From Pseudonocardia xinjiangensis (GTDB lineage: Bacteria; Actinomycetota; Actinomycetes; Mycobacteriales; Pseudonocardiaceae): a stretch of DNA of 64,000 nucleotides. The stretch lies in the NCBI RefSeq assembly GCF_012911925.1, contig NZ_JAAXKY010000004.1:1-64000 (forward strand), given 5' to 3'. The notes below the pieces were generated by a model. The model was not told where the DNA came from. It worked only from the letters and a program-made list of their open reading frames with translations, and made no database searches. Both the position numbers and the translations under genes were made by a program. Below, in pieces: positions 36,149 through 47,036 of the stretch (positions within the stretch are counted from its first letter, which is position 1; the number at the start of each line of letters is the position of its first letter).

Positions 36149-37512
36149 CCGTGACAGCGAGGCTCGACCGGCTTCCGTGGTCGGGCTACCAGCGTCGGGT
36201 GGCCGGCGTGCTGGCCCTCTGCTTCGCCTTCGAGCTCGCCGACATCAACACCTTCGCCTACGCCGCGCCCGCTCTGCGTAGCTCCCTCGGCATCAGCGTC
36301 CGCGAGGTCTCGGTCATCACCTCCGCCGGGTTCTTCGGGATGTTCCTCGGCGCCGCGGTCGGGGGACGGCTGGCCGAACGGTTCGGCCGTCGCCGGTCGC
36401 TGCAGGTCTCCGTGGCGTGGTTCTCGGTCTTCTCGCTGCTGAACGCGGCCGCGTTCGACGCTGCCACGCTGTTCCTGACGCGGATCGCCACCGGCATCGG
36501 GCTGGGGGCGATGACGGTCATCGCGATCACCTACCTGGCCGAGCTGGCACCGGCCGCGCAGCGCGGCAGGCTCCAGTCGATCACGCTCGCCGTCGGCCTG
36601 CTGGGCATCCCGGCGATGTCGTTCTTCGCCCGCGGGGTCATCGGTCTCGGCCCGGACGCCTGGCGGCTGGTGTTCGTCTTCGGCGGGCTCGGGCTGCTGC
36701 CGTTCCTGCTGATCACGCGGCTGCCGGAGTCGCCTCCGTGGTTGCTCGCGCACGGGCGCGCCGCCGAGGCGGAGCGGGTGGTCGAGGCGATCGAGACCGA
36801 GGTGGGGCGGCGGCACACCCTGGCTCCGGTGGTCGAACCGGAGCCGGCCGGACCCACCGGCCGGGCGAGCGTGCGCGCCCTGTTCCGGGGAGCGCTCGCC
36901 AGGCGGACGATCATGCTGATGCTGGTGTGGACGTTCCTCACCCTCAGCTACTACGGGTTCGCCTCCTTCGCGCCGACCCTCCTGCAGGACCACGGGTTCA
37001 CCGTCACCGCCAGCGTCGGGTACTCGGCCTTCACCACACTCGGCGCGGTGCCCGGCGCGCTGCTGGCCTGGCCGGTCGCCGACCGCTTCGGCCTGCGCGG
37101 ACCGGTGGCCCTGTTCGGCCTCGTGTTCGCGGCCTGCGGCCTCGCCTACGGCCTGACCTTCCAGCCCGCGGCGATCATCGTGTTCGGCATCCTCGTCGCG
37201 GCGCTGAACCAGACGCTGGTGGCGCTGATGTACTCCTACACGCCCCGGCTGTTCCCGATCGACGTCCGCGCCACGGGCACCGGGTTCTGCTACGGCGTCG
37301 GCCGGGTGCTGAACGCGCTGGGGCCCCTGGTCGTGGGGCAGATCTATCTCTCGTTCGGTTACGTGCCGGTCTTCGTCTTCATCGGGGCCTGCGGCGCGAT
37401 GATCACGGTCTCGGTCCTGCTGCTGGCGCCCACCAAGCGCCGCATCGAGGCCTACGGCGACACCGACGCCCGGCTGCCTGCCGGGCCCGCCCACCCGGCC
37501 ACGGCGACCTGA
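36145..37512 (+). CDS. MFS transporter (metabolite:H+ symporter type)
   Basis: 455 aa with 12 predicted membrane segments. The loop 2-3 motif is GGRLAERFGRRRSLQ and the mid motif is RLPESPPWLL, as in the AAHS and sugar/aromatic acid porter groups. An Asp in the first helix (FELADINTFAY) is where this group has a conserved acid. ATG overlaps the serine-hydrolase stop by 4 bases, so it was probably co-transcribed with that broken gene and with the MmgE/PrpD pair, perhaps importing their acid substrate. Confidence 0.88.
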   Translation: MTVTARLDRLPWSGYQRRVAGVLALCFAFELADINTFAYAAPALRSSLGISVREVSVITSAGFFGMFLGAAVGGRLAERFGRRRSLQVSVAWFSVFSLLNAAAFDAATLFLTRIATGIGLGAMTVIAITYLAELAPAAQRGRLQSITLAVGLLGIPAMSFFARGVIGLGPDAWRLVFVFGGLGLLPFLLITRLPESPPWLLAHGRAAEAERVVEAIETEVGRRHTLAPVVEPEPAGPTGRASVRALFRGALARRTIMLMLVWTFLTLSYYGFASFAPTLLQDHGFTVTASVGYSAFTTLGAVPGALLAWPVADRFGLRGPVALFGLVFAACGLAYGLTFQPAAIIVFGILVAALNQTLVALMYSYTPRLFPIDVRATGTGFCYGVGRVLNALGPLVVGQIYLSFGYVPVFVFIGACGAMITVSVLLLAPTKRRIEAYGDTDARLPAGPAHPATAT

Positions 37513-37520
37513 GCCCGGCG

Positions 37521-37877
37521 CTACTCGGACAGGCCCGGCAGGTCGAGCACGTGCCCCCGGGTCCATGTCGACCCGCAGCGCGGGCACCGGTAGTCGCCGT
37601 GGAGCCGCCCCTCGGCCACCACGGCAGCGTGCGGCGCGGGCGTCGGAAGCTGCCCGCAGCACTCCACACAGGCGTCGGCATAGGGCAGAGCAGCAGCCAT
37701 CGCACCCACCAGGTCGAGCCACCGCTCCTGCCCCAGTGCGCCGTCCTCACGGCGGATCGCCCGCTCCAGCGCGTCGAGTGCCCTGCTCGCCTCGACGTAC
37801 TCGGGGAGCTGGGCGATCGACGCGTGGTCGAAACAGGTGACGCCCGTGGGGTTGTCGGCGGTGATGCGCGGGGTCAT
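37521..37877 (-). CDS. Zinc-ribbon-like small protein, function unknown
   Basis: 118 aa. Two cysteine pairs near the C-terminus, CVECCG (residues about 73-78) and CPRCGSTWTRGH (about 98-109), suggest a bound zinc. The N-terminal part is helical (PEYVEASRALDALERAIRRED). The start at 37877 has GGAGG 8 bases upstream; the in-frame extension to 37967 is unsupported. No family recognised. Confidence 0.65.
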   Translation of the reverse strand: MTPRITADNPTGVTCFDHASIAQLPEYVEASRALDALERAIRREDGALGQERWLDLVGAMAAALPYADACVECCGQLPTPAPHAAVVAEGRLHGDYRCPRCGSTWTRGHVLDLPGLSE

Positions 37878-37941
37878 GAAGCTAGGCCTCCAGGCAGGAA
37901 CGACGGGTGCATCTGGTCTTTCCGTTGCTGTGCCCGTGGCG

Positions 37942-38631
37942 TTACTGTCTGTCGCCGACTGGTTCATCCAGAGCAGCAGTCTGCGCCGGATGCCCGCACC
38001 CCCGGGAGCGCTCCCGGCCGTCCCTGGCCAGCCATTCCCGGCCGAGCAGGACGAAGAGAGCGATCTCGATCGGAGCCCCCGCGTAGTACATGACCTGGGC
38101 CGCGGTCATCGCCTGATCAGCAGCGACACCCGCGGGAGGGTCGGCGTACACGAGCTTGGCGAGAACGTTGTGCGCCGCGACGGCGAGCACGAGCACCGCG
38201 GCCCGGACGGCGAGCCCGGCCCGGTGGGGGGCAGGGTCCGGGCCGACGAGCGAGAAGGTGACCAGGAGGCCGGCGAGCAGCACGTGCGCGTGCACGACCA
38301 GGTGCAGGAGCGGCTGCTGCATGCTCGCCTCGTACAGACCGGTCCGGTAGAGCACGTACAGGCCCCCGACCGAGAGCGTCGCCGCGACGACGGGGTGGGT
38401 CAGCACCACGAACGGGCGGGACCGGAGCAGCCGCGTGAGCGTGCGCGCCCACTCTGCCGGGAGGGCCCGCAACGCCAGTGTCACCGGCGCGGCCGACACG
38501 ATCAGCAGCGGGGCCGCCATACCCGACAGCACGTGCCCGACCATGTGGAAACGGAAGTCGGTGGCCGCCCGGTCCGCGAGCGGGCCGGCCAGCGGGGCCG
38601 TCGCGACGGCCACCCCGATCAGGAACAGCAC
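37942..38631 (-). CDS. CtaG-like cytochrome c oxidase assembly membrane protein, possibly truncated
   Basis: 229 aa with about six membrane segments. It resembles caa3-type CtaG: DFRFHMVGHVLSGMAAPLLIVSAAPVTLALRALP and LLHLVVHAHVLLAGLLVTFSL carry the His residues linked to copper delivery. GTG 38631 is the first start in frame, but coding-like sequence continues upstream in that frame (RQWPVGRTVLFLIGV). An ATG at 38700 in another frame begins MTGHHGHTTVGLGG, the sort of N-terminus expected here. A frameshift or deletion in the first 25 codons is therefore likely. Confidence 0.65.
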   Translation of the reverse strand: MLFLIGVAVATAPLAGPLADRAATDFRFHMVGHVLSGMAAPLLIVSAAPVTLALRALPAEWARTLTRLLRSRPFVVLTHPVVAATLSVGGLYVLYRTGLYEASMQQPLLHLVVHAHVLLAGLLVTFSLVGPDPAPHRAGLAVRAAVLVLAVAAHNVLAKLVYADPPAGVAADQAMTAAQVMYYAGAPIEIALFVLLGREWLARDGRERSRGCGHPAQTAALDEPVGDRQ

Positions 38632-38698
38632 GGTCCGGCCGACCGGCCACTGCCTGCCGCGCCGCCCAGCCCGACGGTCGTGTGGCCGTGATGGCCCG

Positions 38699-39154
38699 TC
38701 ATGCGCCGGCCGCCGCGCCGCGCGCCGTCCGCTGTGTCGTGACGATCAGGACGAGGCCGATGACGAGCAGGATCGCGGCGACGACGTTCCAGGTCAGGTC
38801 GTAGGGGACGAGGTCGACCGCGTAGCGGATCTGGTGCAGTCCGAGGACCTTGTGCTGGACGAGACCGTCGTAGAGCTGGAAGAACCCGGCGCCCGTCAGC
38901 AGCCCGGCCCAGAAGCGCCGTGACCAGAACGCCCGGTCACGGCGCAACGAGCTGACGAGCACGAGGCCGGCGACGGTGGCGAACCAGCTGAACGCGTGGA
39001 ACAGGCCGTCCGACACGAGCCCGACCTCGGGGGTCGCCCGGTCGTAGAAGTGGTGCCAGTGCAGGATCTGGTGGAACACCACCTCGTCGACGAACGCGAC
39101 CAGCCCGAGGCCGAGCAGGAGCCCGGCGGCGAGGTTACGGCCCGGCCGGGCCAC
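38699..39154 (-). CDS. DUF2243 membrane protein
   Basis: 151 aa with four membrane segments. The hallmark is FVDEVVFHQILHWHHFYDR, an HxxxHWHH cluster, and a later histidine-rich AGFFQLYDGLVQHKVLGLHQIR. The family often neighbours CtaG genes, as here, and a metal or heme-related role is inferred. GTG 39154 is chosen because AAGGAG lies 8 bases upstream; GTG 39163, overlapping the Mn-catalase stop, is an alternative. Confidence 0.78.
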   Translation of the reverse strand: MARPGRNLAAGLLLGLGLVAFVDEVVFHQILHWHHFYDRATPEVGLVSDGLFHAFSWFATVAGLVLVSSLRRDRAFWSRRFWAGLLTGAGFFQLYDGLVQHKVLGLHQIRYAVDLVPYDLTWNVVAAILLVIGLVLIVTTQRTARGAAAGA

Positions 39155-39159
39155 CCTGG

Positions 39160-40041
39160 TCACTCCTTGTTGAGCTTGTCCTGCACCATGCCCGCGGTCT
39201 TCTCGATGCTGTTCGGCAGTTCGGTCGTGCCGTAGAACCGCGAGTCGGCGTGGGTGGGTGGCGGCATCGGGGCCGTGGTGGTCGGCCCGTCGTGGTAGGT
39301 GAACTCGCCCTTGCCGTCGGGGCTCGGTCCGCTGGCCCAGCTGCCCTCGGCGGCGGTCTTGCCGTCGCTGAAGTTCAGGTACTGGTAGGAGACCTGCTGG
39401 TACTCCTTGCTCTGCGGGAAGTTGCTCGGTGTGGGCATGAGCTCGTAGCCCTCCTCCTGCAGTTCCCGCGCGGCCGCAGCCCACTGGTTCTGGTGCATCG
39501 TGTCGCGCGCGATGAGGAAGGACAGCAGGTCGCGCACGCCGTGGTCGTCGGTCATGTGGTACATCCGGGCGGCCTGGGTGCGGCCCTGCATCTCGGCATT
39601 GGCGTTGGCGGTGAAGTCGGCCAGGAGGTTGCCGCTGGCCGTGATGTAGGAGCCCTGCCACGGGTTGCCGTTGCTGTCGACCGGCCGCGCGCCCGCGCCC
39701 GCCACGATCGCGTGCTGGACGTCCATGCCGCCCACGATGGCCGCCACGGTCGGGTCGTCCTGCAGTGCCTTGCCGGTGACTCCGACCGGGGCCTTCTCGA
39801 GCAGCTGCGCGATCATCGTCGCGAGCATCTCCACGTGCCCGATCTCCTCGGCCGCAATACCGAACACGAGGTCGCGGTACTTTCCGGGGATGTGCATGTT
39901 CCAGCCCTGGAACATGTACTGCAACGCGACGGTGATCTCCCCGTACTGGCCGCCGAGGAGCTCCTGCAGCTTGCGGGCGAACACGGCGTCGGGCTGGTCA
40001 GGGGTGGCTTTGAACTGCAGTTCCTGGCGATGGAAGAACAT
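39160..40041 (-). CDS. Manganese (non-heme) catalase
   Basis: 293 aa di-manganese catalase disproportionating hydrogen peroxide. Metal ligands are visible in YGEITVALQYMFQ (Glu), AAEEIGHVEM (Glu, His), ANANAEMQGRTQ (Glu) and ARDTMHQNQW (His). ATG 40041 has GAGGGAG 6 bases upstream. The stop overlaps the possible start of the DUF2243 gene, so the two are co-transcribed. A katG-like fragment lies just upstream, and a full katG 2.5 kb away. Confidence 0.92.
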   Translation of the reverse strand: MFFHRQELQFKATPDQPDAVFARKLQELLGGQYGEITVALQYMFQGWNMHIPGKYRDLVFGIAAEEIGHVEMLATMIAQLLEKAPVGVTGKALQDDPTVAAIVGGMDVQHAIVAGAGARPVDSNGNPWQGSYITASGNLLADFTANANAEMQGRTQAARMYHMTDDHGVRDLLSFLIARDTMHQNQWAAAARELQEEGYELMPTPSNFPQSKEYQQVSYQYLNFSDGKTAAEGSWASGPSPDGKGEFTYHDGPTTTAPMPPPTHADSRFYGTTELPNSIEKTAGMVQDKLNKE

Positions 40042-40148
40042 CGTGCTCCCTCTGGGGATGGCTCGGACCACACTCGTACGGGCCGTGGGTGCCCGGCCGT
40101 GGCGCGGCAAAACAGGCATTGGGGAAGAGATCTGGGATCCCTCGATCG

Positions 40149-40178
40149 GTCGTACCGATCGAGGTTCATGACCTCGTC
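40149..40178 (-). pseudogene. Remnant of a katG C-terminus
   Basis: The minus strand reads [10 protein letters not shown]. 28 of 30 bases match the end of the intact katG gene (42543-42572), which encodes [10 protein letters not shown]. It lies in the 290-base gap between the Mn-catalase and MFS genes and is followed at once by an inverted repeat. It looks like what is left of a second katG copy or of a local duplication. Confidence 0.6.
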
Positions 40179-40332
40179 CGTTCCCAGGCGGCCCCGAGGT
40201 GGTCCTTCAGCTGGATTTCCTCCGGGGTGCATCGTCAGCGCGGAGCCACGCTCGCGGGCGTGAAGCGGGCCGGACCGCGACGACCGAGGGGTGTCAGTGC
40301 GCCCTGATCCCGCTGTGGTCCCTCGCCCGTGA

Positions 40333-41850
40333 TCAGGATGCGGCCGAGGTGGCCGGTGTGGGGGGCGGTTCCATGGCCGACGAGGGCCGCCCCACCAGGA
40401 ACGACAGGCCGACCACGACGATCGAGATGACCGCTGCGACAAGGAACGCCGCGTGGGTGCCGACGGCGTCGATCGCTCCGGTCGGATCCGCGGACCCGAG
40501 CGTCATCACGGTGATGAACAAAGCCGTGCCGGCTGCGCCGGCCACCTGCTGCAGGGTGGTGACGATCGCGCTGCCGTGGGAGTAGAGCTCGCCGGGCAGC
40601 GATCCCAACGCGTCGGTCATGAGGGGGGTGAACATCAGCGACAGTCCGACCGTGAGCACCACGTGGATGGCGATGATCATCCACAGCTGCGATTCCGCGC
40701 CGAGCGTGGTGAACAGCCACAGGGCGACGCACAGCACCATCGCGCCCGGTACGACGAGCGGGCGTGCGCCGAACCGGTCGAAGAGCCGCCCGACCACCGG
40801 TCCCAGCAGCCCCATGACCAGGCCGCCCGGAAGCAGCGCCAGACCGGTGGCGAGAGTGGTGGCCCCGAGCACGCCCTGCAGGTAGAGCGGCAGCAGGATG
40901 AGCGCGCCGAACAGCGCCATCATGCTGATCATGACGAGGATGATCGCCACGACGAACGGGCGGTGGGAGAAGGGGCGCAGGTCGAGCAGGGCCCGGTTGT
41001 CAGCTTGCAGCCGGAGCTGGCGCGCCACGAAGACGACCAGCGCGATCGCCCCGATCACGATCGGGATCGCCGGCGTGAGCCTCGCTTCGCCGCGCATGGC
41101 GTCGCCGATGCTGCTGAACCCGTAGAGCAGGCCGCTGAACGCCACGGCCGAGATCAGGGCCGAAGCCACGTCGAGGGGCACCCGGCGGGTGTCGGCCGGA
41201 ATCCGCAAGAGGGCGGCGCCGATGGCAAGGGCGATCGCCGCGATGGGGAGCACGATCCAGAACATCCAGCGCCACCCGAGCGCGCCCAGGATCAACCCGG
41301 ACACAGTAGGACCGATCGCCGGGGCGACCGCGATGACGATCGTGATGGTGCCCATCGTGCGGCCTCGTCGATCGGCCGGCACCAGTCTCATCACCGTGGT
41401 GATCAGCAACGGCACCATGACGGCGGTGCCCGTGGCCTGCACGACCCGGCCGATCAGGAGCACCGGGAAACCTGGGGCGAGCGCTGCGATCAGGATGCCC
41501 GTGGTGAACAGCGACATCGCCGCGAGGTAGATCGACCGCGGCGGGAATCGCTGCAGCAGGTATCCGGTGGTCGGGATGACCACGGCCATCGTGAGGAGGA
41601 AGCCGCTGGTGAGCCACTGCGCGGTGCTCGCGCCGATCTCGAGGTCGGCCATGAGCGCCGGCAGCGCCACGCTCATGATCGTCTCGTTGAGGATCATGGC
41701 GAACGCCGATCCCACCAGCAGTGCGATCACGACCATGGCGCCCGGCGGCGGATCGGCGGACTCCGCTGTCGACAGCGCCGTCGCGTCCGTGGACGCGGCC
41801 GCTCCGCCCGTCGAGCCATGTTCTTCGGCAGTCACACTTTCTCCGTTCAC
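40333..41850 (-). CDS. DHA2-type MFS multidrug exporter
   Basis: 505 aa with about 14 membrane segments. Motifs are NETIMSVALPALMADLEI in the first helix, QWLTSGFLLTMAVVIPTTGYLLQRF (motif A region) and the proline/glycine-rich motif C APAIGPTVSGLI. These are features of EmrB/QacA drug:H+ antiporters. GTG 41850 follows GGGGGGAA; GTG 41835 with GGAGAAA is also possible. Divergent from the GNAT gene. Confidence 0.9.
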   Translation of the reverse strand: MNGESVTAEEHGSTGGAAASTDATALSTAESADPPPGAMVVIALLVGSAFAMILNETIMSVALPALMADLEIGASTAQWLTSGFLLTMAVVIPTTGYLLQRFPPRSIYLAAMSLFTTGILIAALAPGFPVLLIGRVVQATGTAVMVPLLITTVMRLVPADRRGRTMGTITIVIAVAPAIGPTVSGLILGALGWRWMFWIVLPIAAIALAIGAALLRIPADTRRVPLDVASALISAVAFSGLLYGFSSIGDAMRGEARLTPAIPIVIGAIALVVFVARQLRLQADNRALLDLRPFSHRPFVVAIILVMISMMALFGALILLPLYLQGVLGATTLATGLALLPGGLVMGLLGPVVGRLFDRFGARPLVVPGAMVLCVALWLFTTLGAESQLWMIIAIHVVLTVGLSLMFTPLMTDALGSLPGELYSHGSAIVTTLQQVAGAAGTALFITVMTLGSADPTGAIDAVGTHAAFLVAAVISIVVVGLSFLVGRPSSAMEPPPTPATSAAS

Positions 41851-42046
41851 GTCGGTTCCCCCCGGCCGCCCGCATCCCCTGGTGGCGGTACCGCTGAGAA
41901 TAGAACTGTCAGCGATCGGACCGTCGCGGTGTGTACCTGGTTCGGGGAGTCGGCGCGCCAAGCCCTGCAGCAGCACAACGTAGAGTTCGCGGCACCCGCA
42001 GTCATCTCGATAACGCACTCCGCTGCCGGATACGGGAGGTCGCGGC

Positions 42047-42520
42047 ATGACGTCCTCAGGCGTGCACCTGCGGGAGATCACCGACGACAACCGCGACATC
42101 GTCTGCGCGCTGCGGGTCCGAGGTGACCAGGAGCAGTTCGTCGCCTCGGTGGCCACCTCGCTCGACGACGCGGCCGACGAGCCCGAGGAGAATCCCTGGT
42201 ACCGGGCCGCATATTGCGATGGCGAGCCGGTCGGCTTCGTGATGCTCTCGTGGAACGTTCCGGACGATCGTTCCGGAGTCGGGAAGTACTACCTGTGGCG
42301 GCTGCTCATCGACGAGCGCCACCAGGGGCGCGGGATCGGCCAGGAGGTGCTGACGCAGATCGTCGACCTGGTTCGAGCCGACGGCGCCACCGAGCTGTAC
42401 ACCAGTTACGAGCCGGGCGAGGGCGAACCGTGGCCCTTCTACCAGCGGTTCGGTTTCGAGCCCACGGGCGAGGTCGACGACGGCGAGATCGTCCTGCGGC
42501 TCACGCTGTCCGCTCGGTGA
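42047..42520 (+). CDS. GNAT-family N-acetyltransferase
   Basis: 157 aa acetyl-CoA-dependent acetyltransferase. Acetyl-CoA loop [21 protein letters not shown] (Q/RxxGxG/A) and the C-terminal [11 protein letters not shown], typical of spermine/diamine acetyltransferases and resistance acetylases. ATG at 42047. Divergent from the drug exporter, which may indicate shared control, and convergent with katG 13 bases away. Substrate unknown. Confidence 0.87.
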   Translation: MTSSGVHLREITDDNRDIVCALRVRGDQEQFVASVATSLDDAADEPEENPWYRAAYCDGEPVGFVMLSWNVPDDRSGVGKYYLWRLLIDERHQGRGIGQEVLTQIVDLVRADGATELYTSYEPGEGEPWPFYQRFGFEPTGEVDDGEIVLRLTLSAR

Positions 42521-42533
42521 GCGCGGGGGTGGA

Positions 42534-44831
<2,298 letters not shown>

Positions 44832-44873
44832 TCAGTCGTTCCCCGGGTGGGTCACTGACCGGCATTCACCACC

Positions 44874-46001
44874 CTAAATACCCTGCGGCGCCGCGTCATG
44901 TCGTTCACGGTCTCCTCCACGAACCCCGTGCGGGCGCGGGACCAGCGGAAGGTCCCCGGCCCGCGAGTCCGCGTTGGCGGCCTCGACGGCCCGGGCGACC
45001 AGGTCGTGGTCGGGCGAGAGGTGGCAGACCGGGTCGGTACGGGCGGCGTCGCCGGTGAGCTGGAAGGCCTGGCAGCGGCACCCGCCGAAGTCCAGCTCCC
45101 GCCGGTCGCAGCTGCGGCAGGGATCCGGCATCCAGTCCGTTCCCCGGAACGCGGTCATCACCGGCGACTCGGCCCAGATCCGCTCCAGCGGGTCCTCGCG
45201 CACGTTGGCCCGCGGCAACGGCAGGGACTGGGCAGCAGGACAGGGCAGCACGTCGCCGTTCGGCGTCACGGTCAGCTGCCGGGAGGCCCAGCCGCCCATG
45301 CAGGGCTTCGGGTAGCGGCTGTAGTAGTCGGGGATGACGTAGATGACGTCCATGAGGTCGCGCAACCGGTCGCGGGCGGCCCGCACGACGAGCTCGGCCG
45401 CTTCGAGCTGCTCCCGGCTCGGCAGCAGCGCGTCGCGGTTGCGCCAGGCCCAGCCGTAGTACTGGGTGTTGGCCAGCTCCACCCGGTCGGCGCCCATCTC
45501 CTCGGCCAGCCGCAGCACGTCGGCGACGCGGTCGATGTTCTGCCGGTGCAGCACCACGTTCATGGTGAGCGGCCAGCCCAGCTCCTTGACCACGCCCATG
45601 GCCTCGATCTTGCGCCGGAAGGACGGGGTGCCGGCGATCCGGTCGGACACCGCCGGCTCGTCGGCCTGGATGCTGACCTGCACGTGGTCCAGGCCGGCGG
45701 CCAGCAGCTGCTCGGCCTTCTGCCTCGAGAGGCCGAGTGCGCTGGTCACGAGGTTGGAGTAGAGGCCCAGATCATGGGCGGTTGCCACGATCTCCACCAG
45801 GTCGCGCCGCAGCAGCGGTTCGCCGCCGGACAGGTGGCACTGCAGGACCCCCAGGTCACGGGCCTCCACCAGCACCCGTCGCCACTCGTCCGTGGTCAGC
45901 TCGTCGGAGTAGTCGGCCATGTTCAGCGGGTTGGAGCAGTACGCGCAGGCCAGCGGGCAGCGGTAGGTGAGCTCGGCCAGCAACCCGAAGGGGCTATCCA
46001 T
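44874..46001 (-). CDS. pqqE: PQQ synthesis radical SAM enzyme
   Basis: 375 aa radical SAM enzyme that forms the carbon-carbon bond between Glu and Tyr of PqqA. SAM [4Fe-4S] motif CPLACAYC with LTYR before it, the GGEPLL motif, and C-terminal SPASM cysteines (CMGGWASRQLTV, LPCPAAQ, CRSCDRRELDFGGCRC) for auxiliary clusters. Start ATG 46001 overlaps pqqD by 8 bases and has GGGGAGA upstream. Last gene of the pqq operon, followed 117 bases later by katG. Confidence 0.95.
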   Translation of the reverse strand: MDSPFGLLAELTYRCPLACAYCSNPLNMADYSDELTTDEWRRVLVEARDLGVLQCHLSGGEPLLRRDLVEIVATAHDLGLYSNLVTSALGLSRQKAEQLLAAGLDHVQVSIQADEPAVSDRIAGTPSFRRKIEAMGVVKELGWPLTMNVVLHRQNIDRVADVLRLAEEMGADRVELANTQYYGWAWRNRDALLPSREQLEAAELVVRAARDRLRDLMDVIYVIPDYYSRYPKPCMGGWASRQLTVTPNGDVLPCPAAQSLPLPRANVREDPLERIWAESPVMTAFRGTDWMPDPCRSCDRRELDFGGCRCQAFQLTGDAARTDPVCHLSPDHDLVARAVEAANADSRAGDLPLVPRPHGVRGGDRERHDAAPQGI

Positions 46002-46326
46002 CGGTGTTCTCCCCACTCCGGGGAAGCTCCACGCAGCGCCGGGCGACGAGCTGGGTCAGGTACCGCCGCACCTCCTCGTCGGGGACGGTCCGGTACCGCG
46101 CGCCCAGCTCGGCCACGATCTCGGCCACGGTGCGCCGCCCGTCGCACAGCTCGAGGATGCCGGCGCCGGTGGCGTTGAGCACCACCACCGTCTCGGGGAG
46201 CAGCAGGATGGGCTTCTGCCGGGTCGGGCAGAAACCGAGCCGGACGTGGCGCGCCAACCGCGGCCGGTCCGAGCCGGACACCCCGACGCGGGGTCGGGCC
46301 GCGGTTCCGGCTCGGGTCGGCTCCAT
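45994..46326 (-). CDS. pqqD: PQQ synthesis peptide chaperone
   Basis: 110 aa. Winged-helix peptide-binding (RRE) protein that presents PqqA to PqqE. Features are HVRLGFCPTRQKPILLLPETVVVLNATGAGILELCDG and TVAEIVAELGARY. The 25-residue N-terminal extension (Gly/Ala/Arg rich) is longer than in most PqqD proteins. ATG 46326, 5 bases after the pqqC stop. pqqD and pqqE are separate genes here rather than fused. Confidence 0.93.
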   Translation of the reverse strand: MEPTRAGTAARPRVGVSGSDRPRLARHVRLGFCPTRQKPILLLPETVVVLNATGAGILELCDGRRTVAEIVAELGARYRTVPDEEVRRYLTQLVARRCVELPRSGENTDG

Positions 46327-46331
46327 GGCGA

Positions 46332-47036
46332 TCACTCCGGGTAGGCCTGGTCGATGGCGTCCATCAGGCTCCACAGGACGTCGCACTTGAACGACAGCGC
46401 GTCGACGGCACGCGCCTGGGACTCGGCGGACAGGCAGTGCTCGGTGACCACCTCCATGGCGTGCTCGCAGTCGCGCGGGGCCTGCTCGAGGCGGGCGCGG
46501 AAGTAGGCGAGACCCTCGGGGTCGATCCACGGGTACCACCGCTCGAACGCGGCCAGCCGTTCCGCCATCAGGTCCGGGGCGAACAGCTCGGTGAGCGAGG
46601 ACGCCACCGCCTCTACCCACGGGCGGGTCCGGGTGAAGTTCACGTAGGCGTCGACCGCGAACCGCACCCCGGGGACCAGGTGCCGGTGGTCGCGGATCTC
46701 CTCGCGGGTCAGCCCGGCGGCCTCGCCAAGGCGTAGCCACGCCTCGATGCCACCTTCGCCTGCCGCGGTGCCGTCGTGGTCGACGATCCGGCGGATCCAG
46801 CGGCGGCGGACGTCGACGTCGGGGCAGTTGGAGAGGATCGCCGCGTCCTTGCGGGGGATGTTCTCCTGGTAGTAGAAGCGGTTGGCCACCCAGCCCTGGA
46901 GCTGCCGGGGGCTCAGCAGGCCGGCGTTCATCCGGACGTGGAACGGGTGCTGGTCGTGGTAGCGCCGCGAGTGCGCCCGCAGCGTCTCGACGAAGTCGTC
47001 GGCGCCGGCTCTCGTCGTTCCGGTCGTTGTCGTCAC
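46332..47036 (-). CDS. pqqC: PQQ synthase
   Basis: 234 aa cofactor-less oxidase performing the final ring closure and eight-electron oxidation to PQQ. Recognised by HPFHVRMNAGLLSPRQLQGWVANRFYYQ, NIPRKDAAILSNCPD, and HRHLVPGVRFAVDAYVNF, with conserved His, Tyr and Arg residues. GTG 47036 overlaps the pqqB stop by 4 bases. Length matches the family (about 230-250 aa). Confidence 0.95.
   Translation of the reverse strand: MTTTTGTTRAGADDFVETLRAHSRRYHDQHPFHVRMNAGLLSPRQLQGWVANRFYYQENIPRKDAAILSNCPDVDVRRRWIRRIVDHDGTAAGEGGIEAWLRLGEAAGLTREEIRDHRHLVPGVRFAVDAYVNFTRTRPWVEAVASSLTELFAPDLMAERLAAFERWYPWIDPEGLAYFRARLEQAPRDCEHAMEVVTEHCLSAESQARAVDALSFKCDVLWSLMDAIDQAYPE

Noticed and set aside
40453-42126. 557-aa plus-strand frame opposite the DHA2 exporter
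   Set aside because: Low-complexity Arg/Asp/His composition, typical of the antisense of a membrane protein gene.
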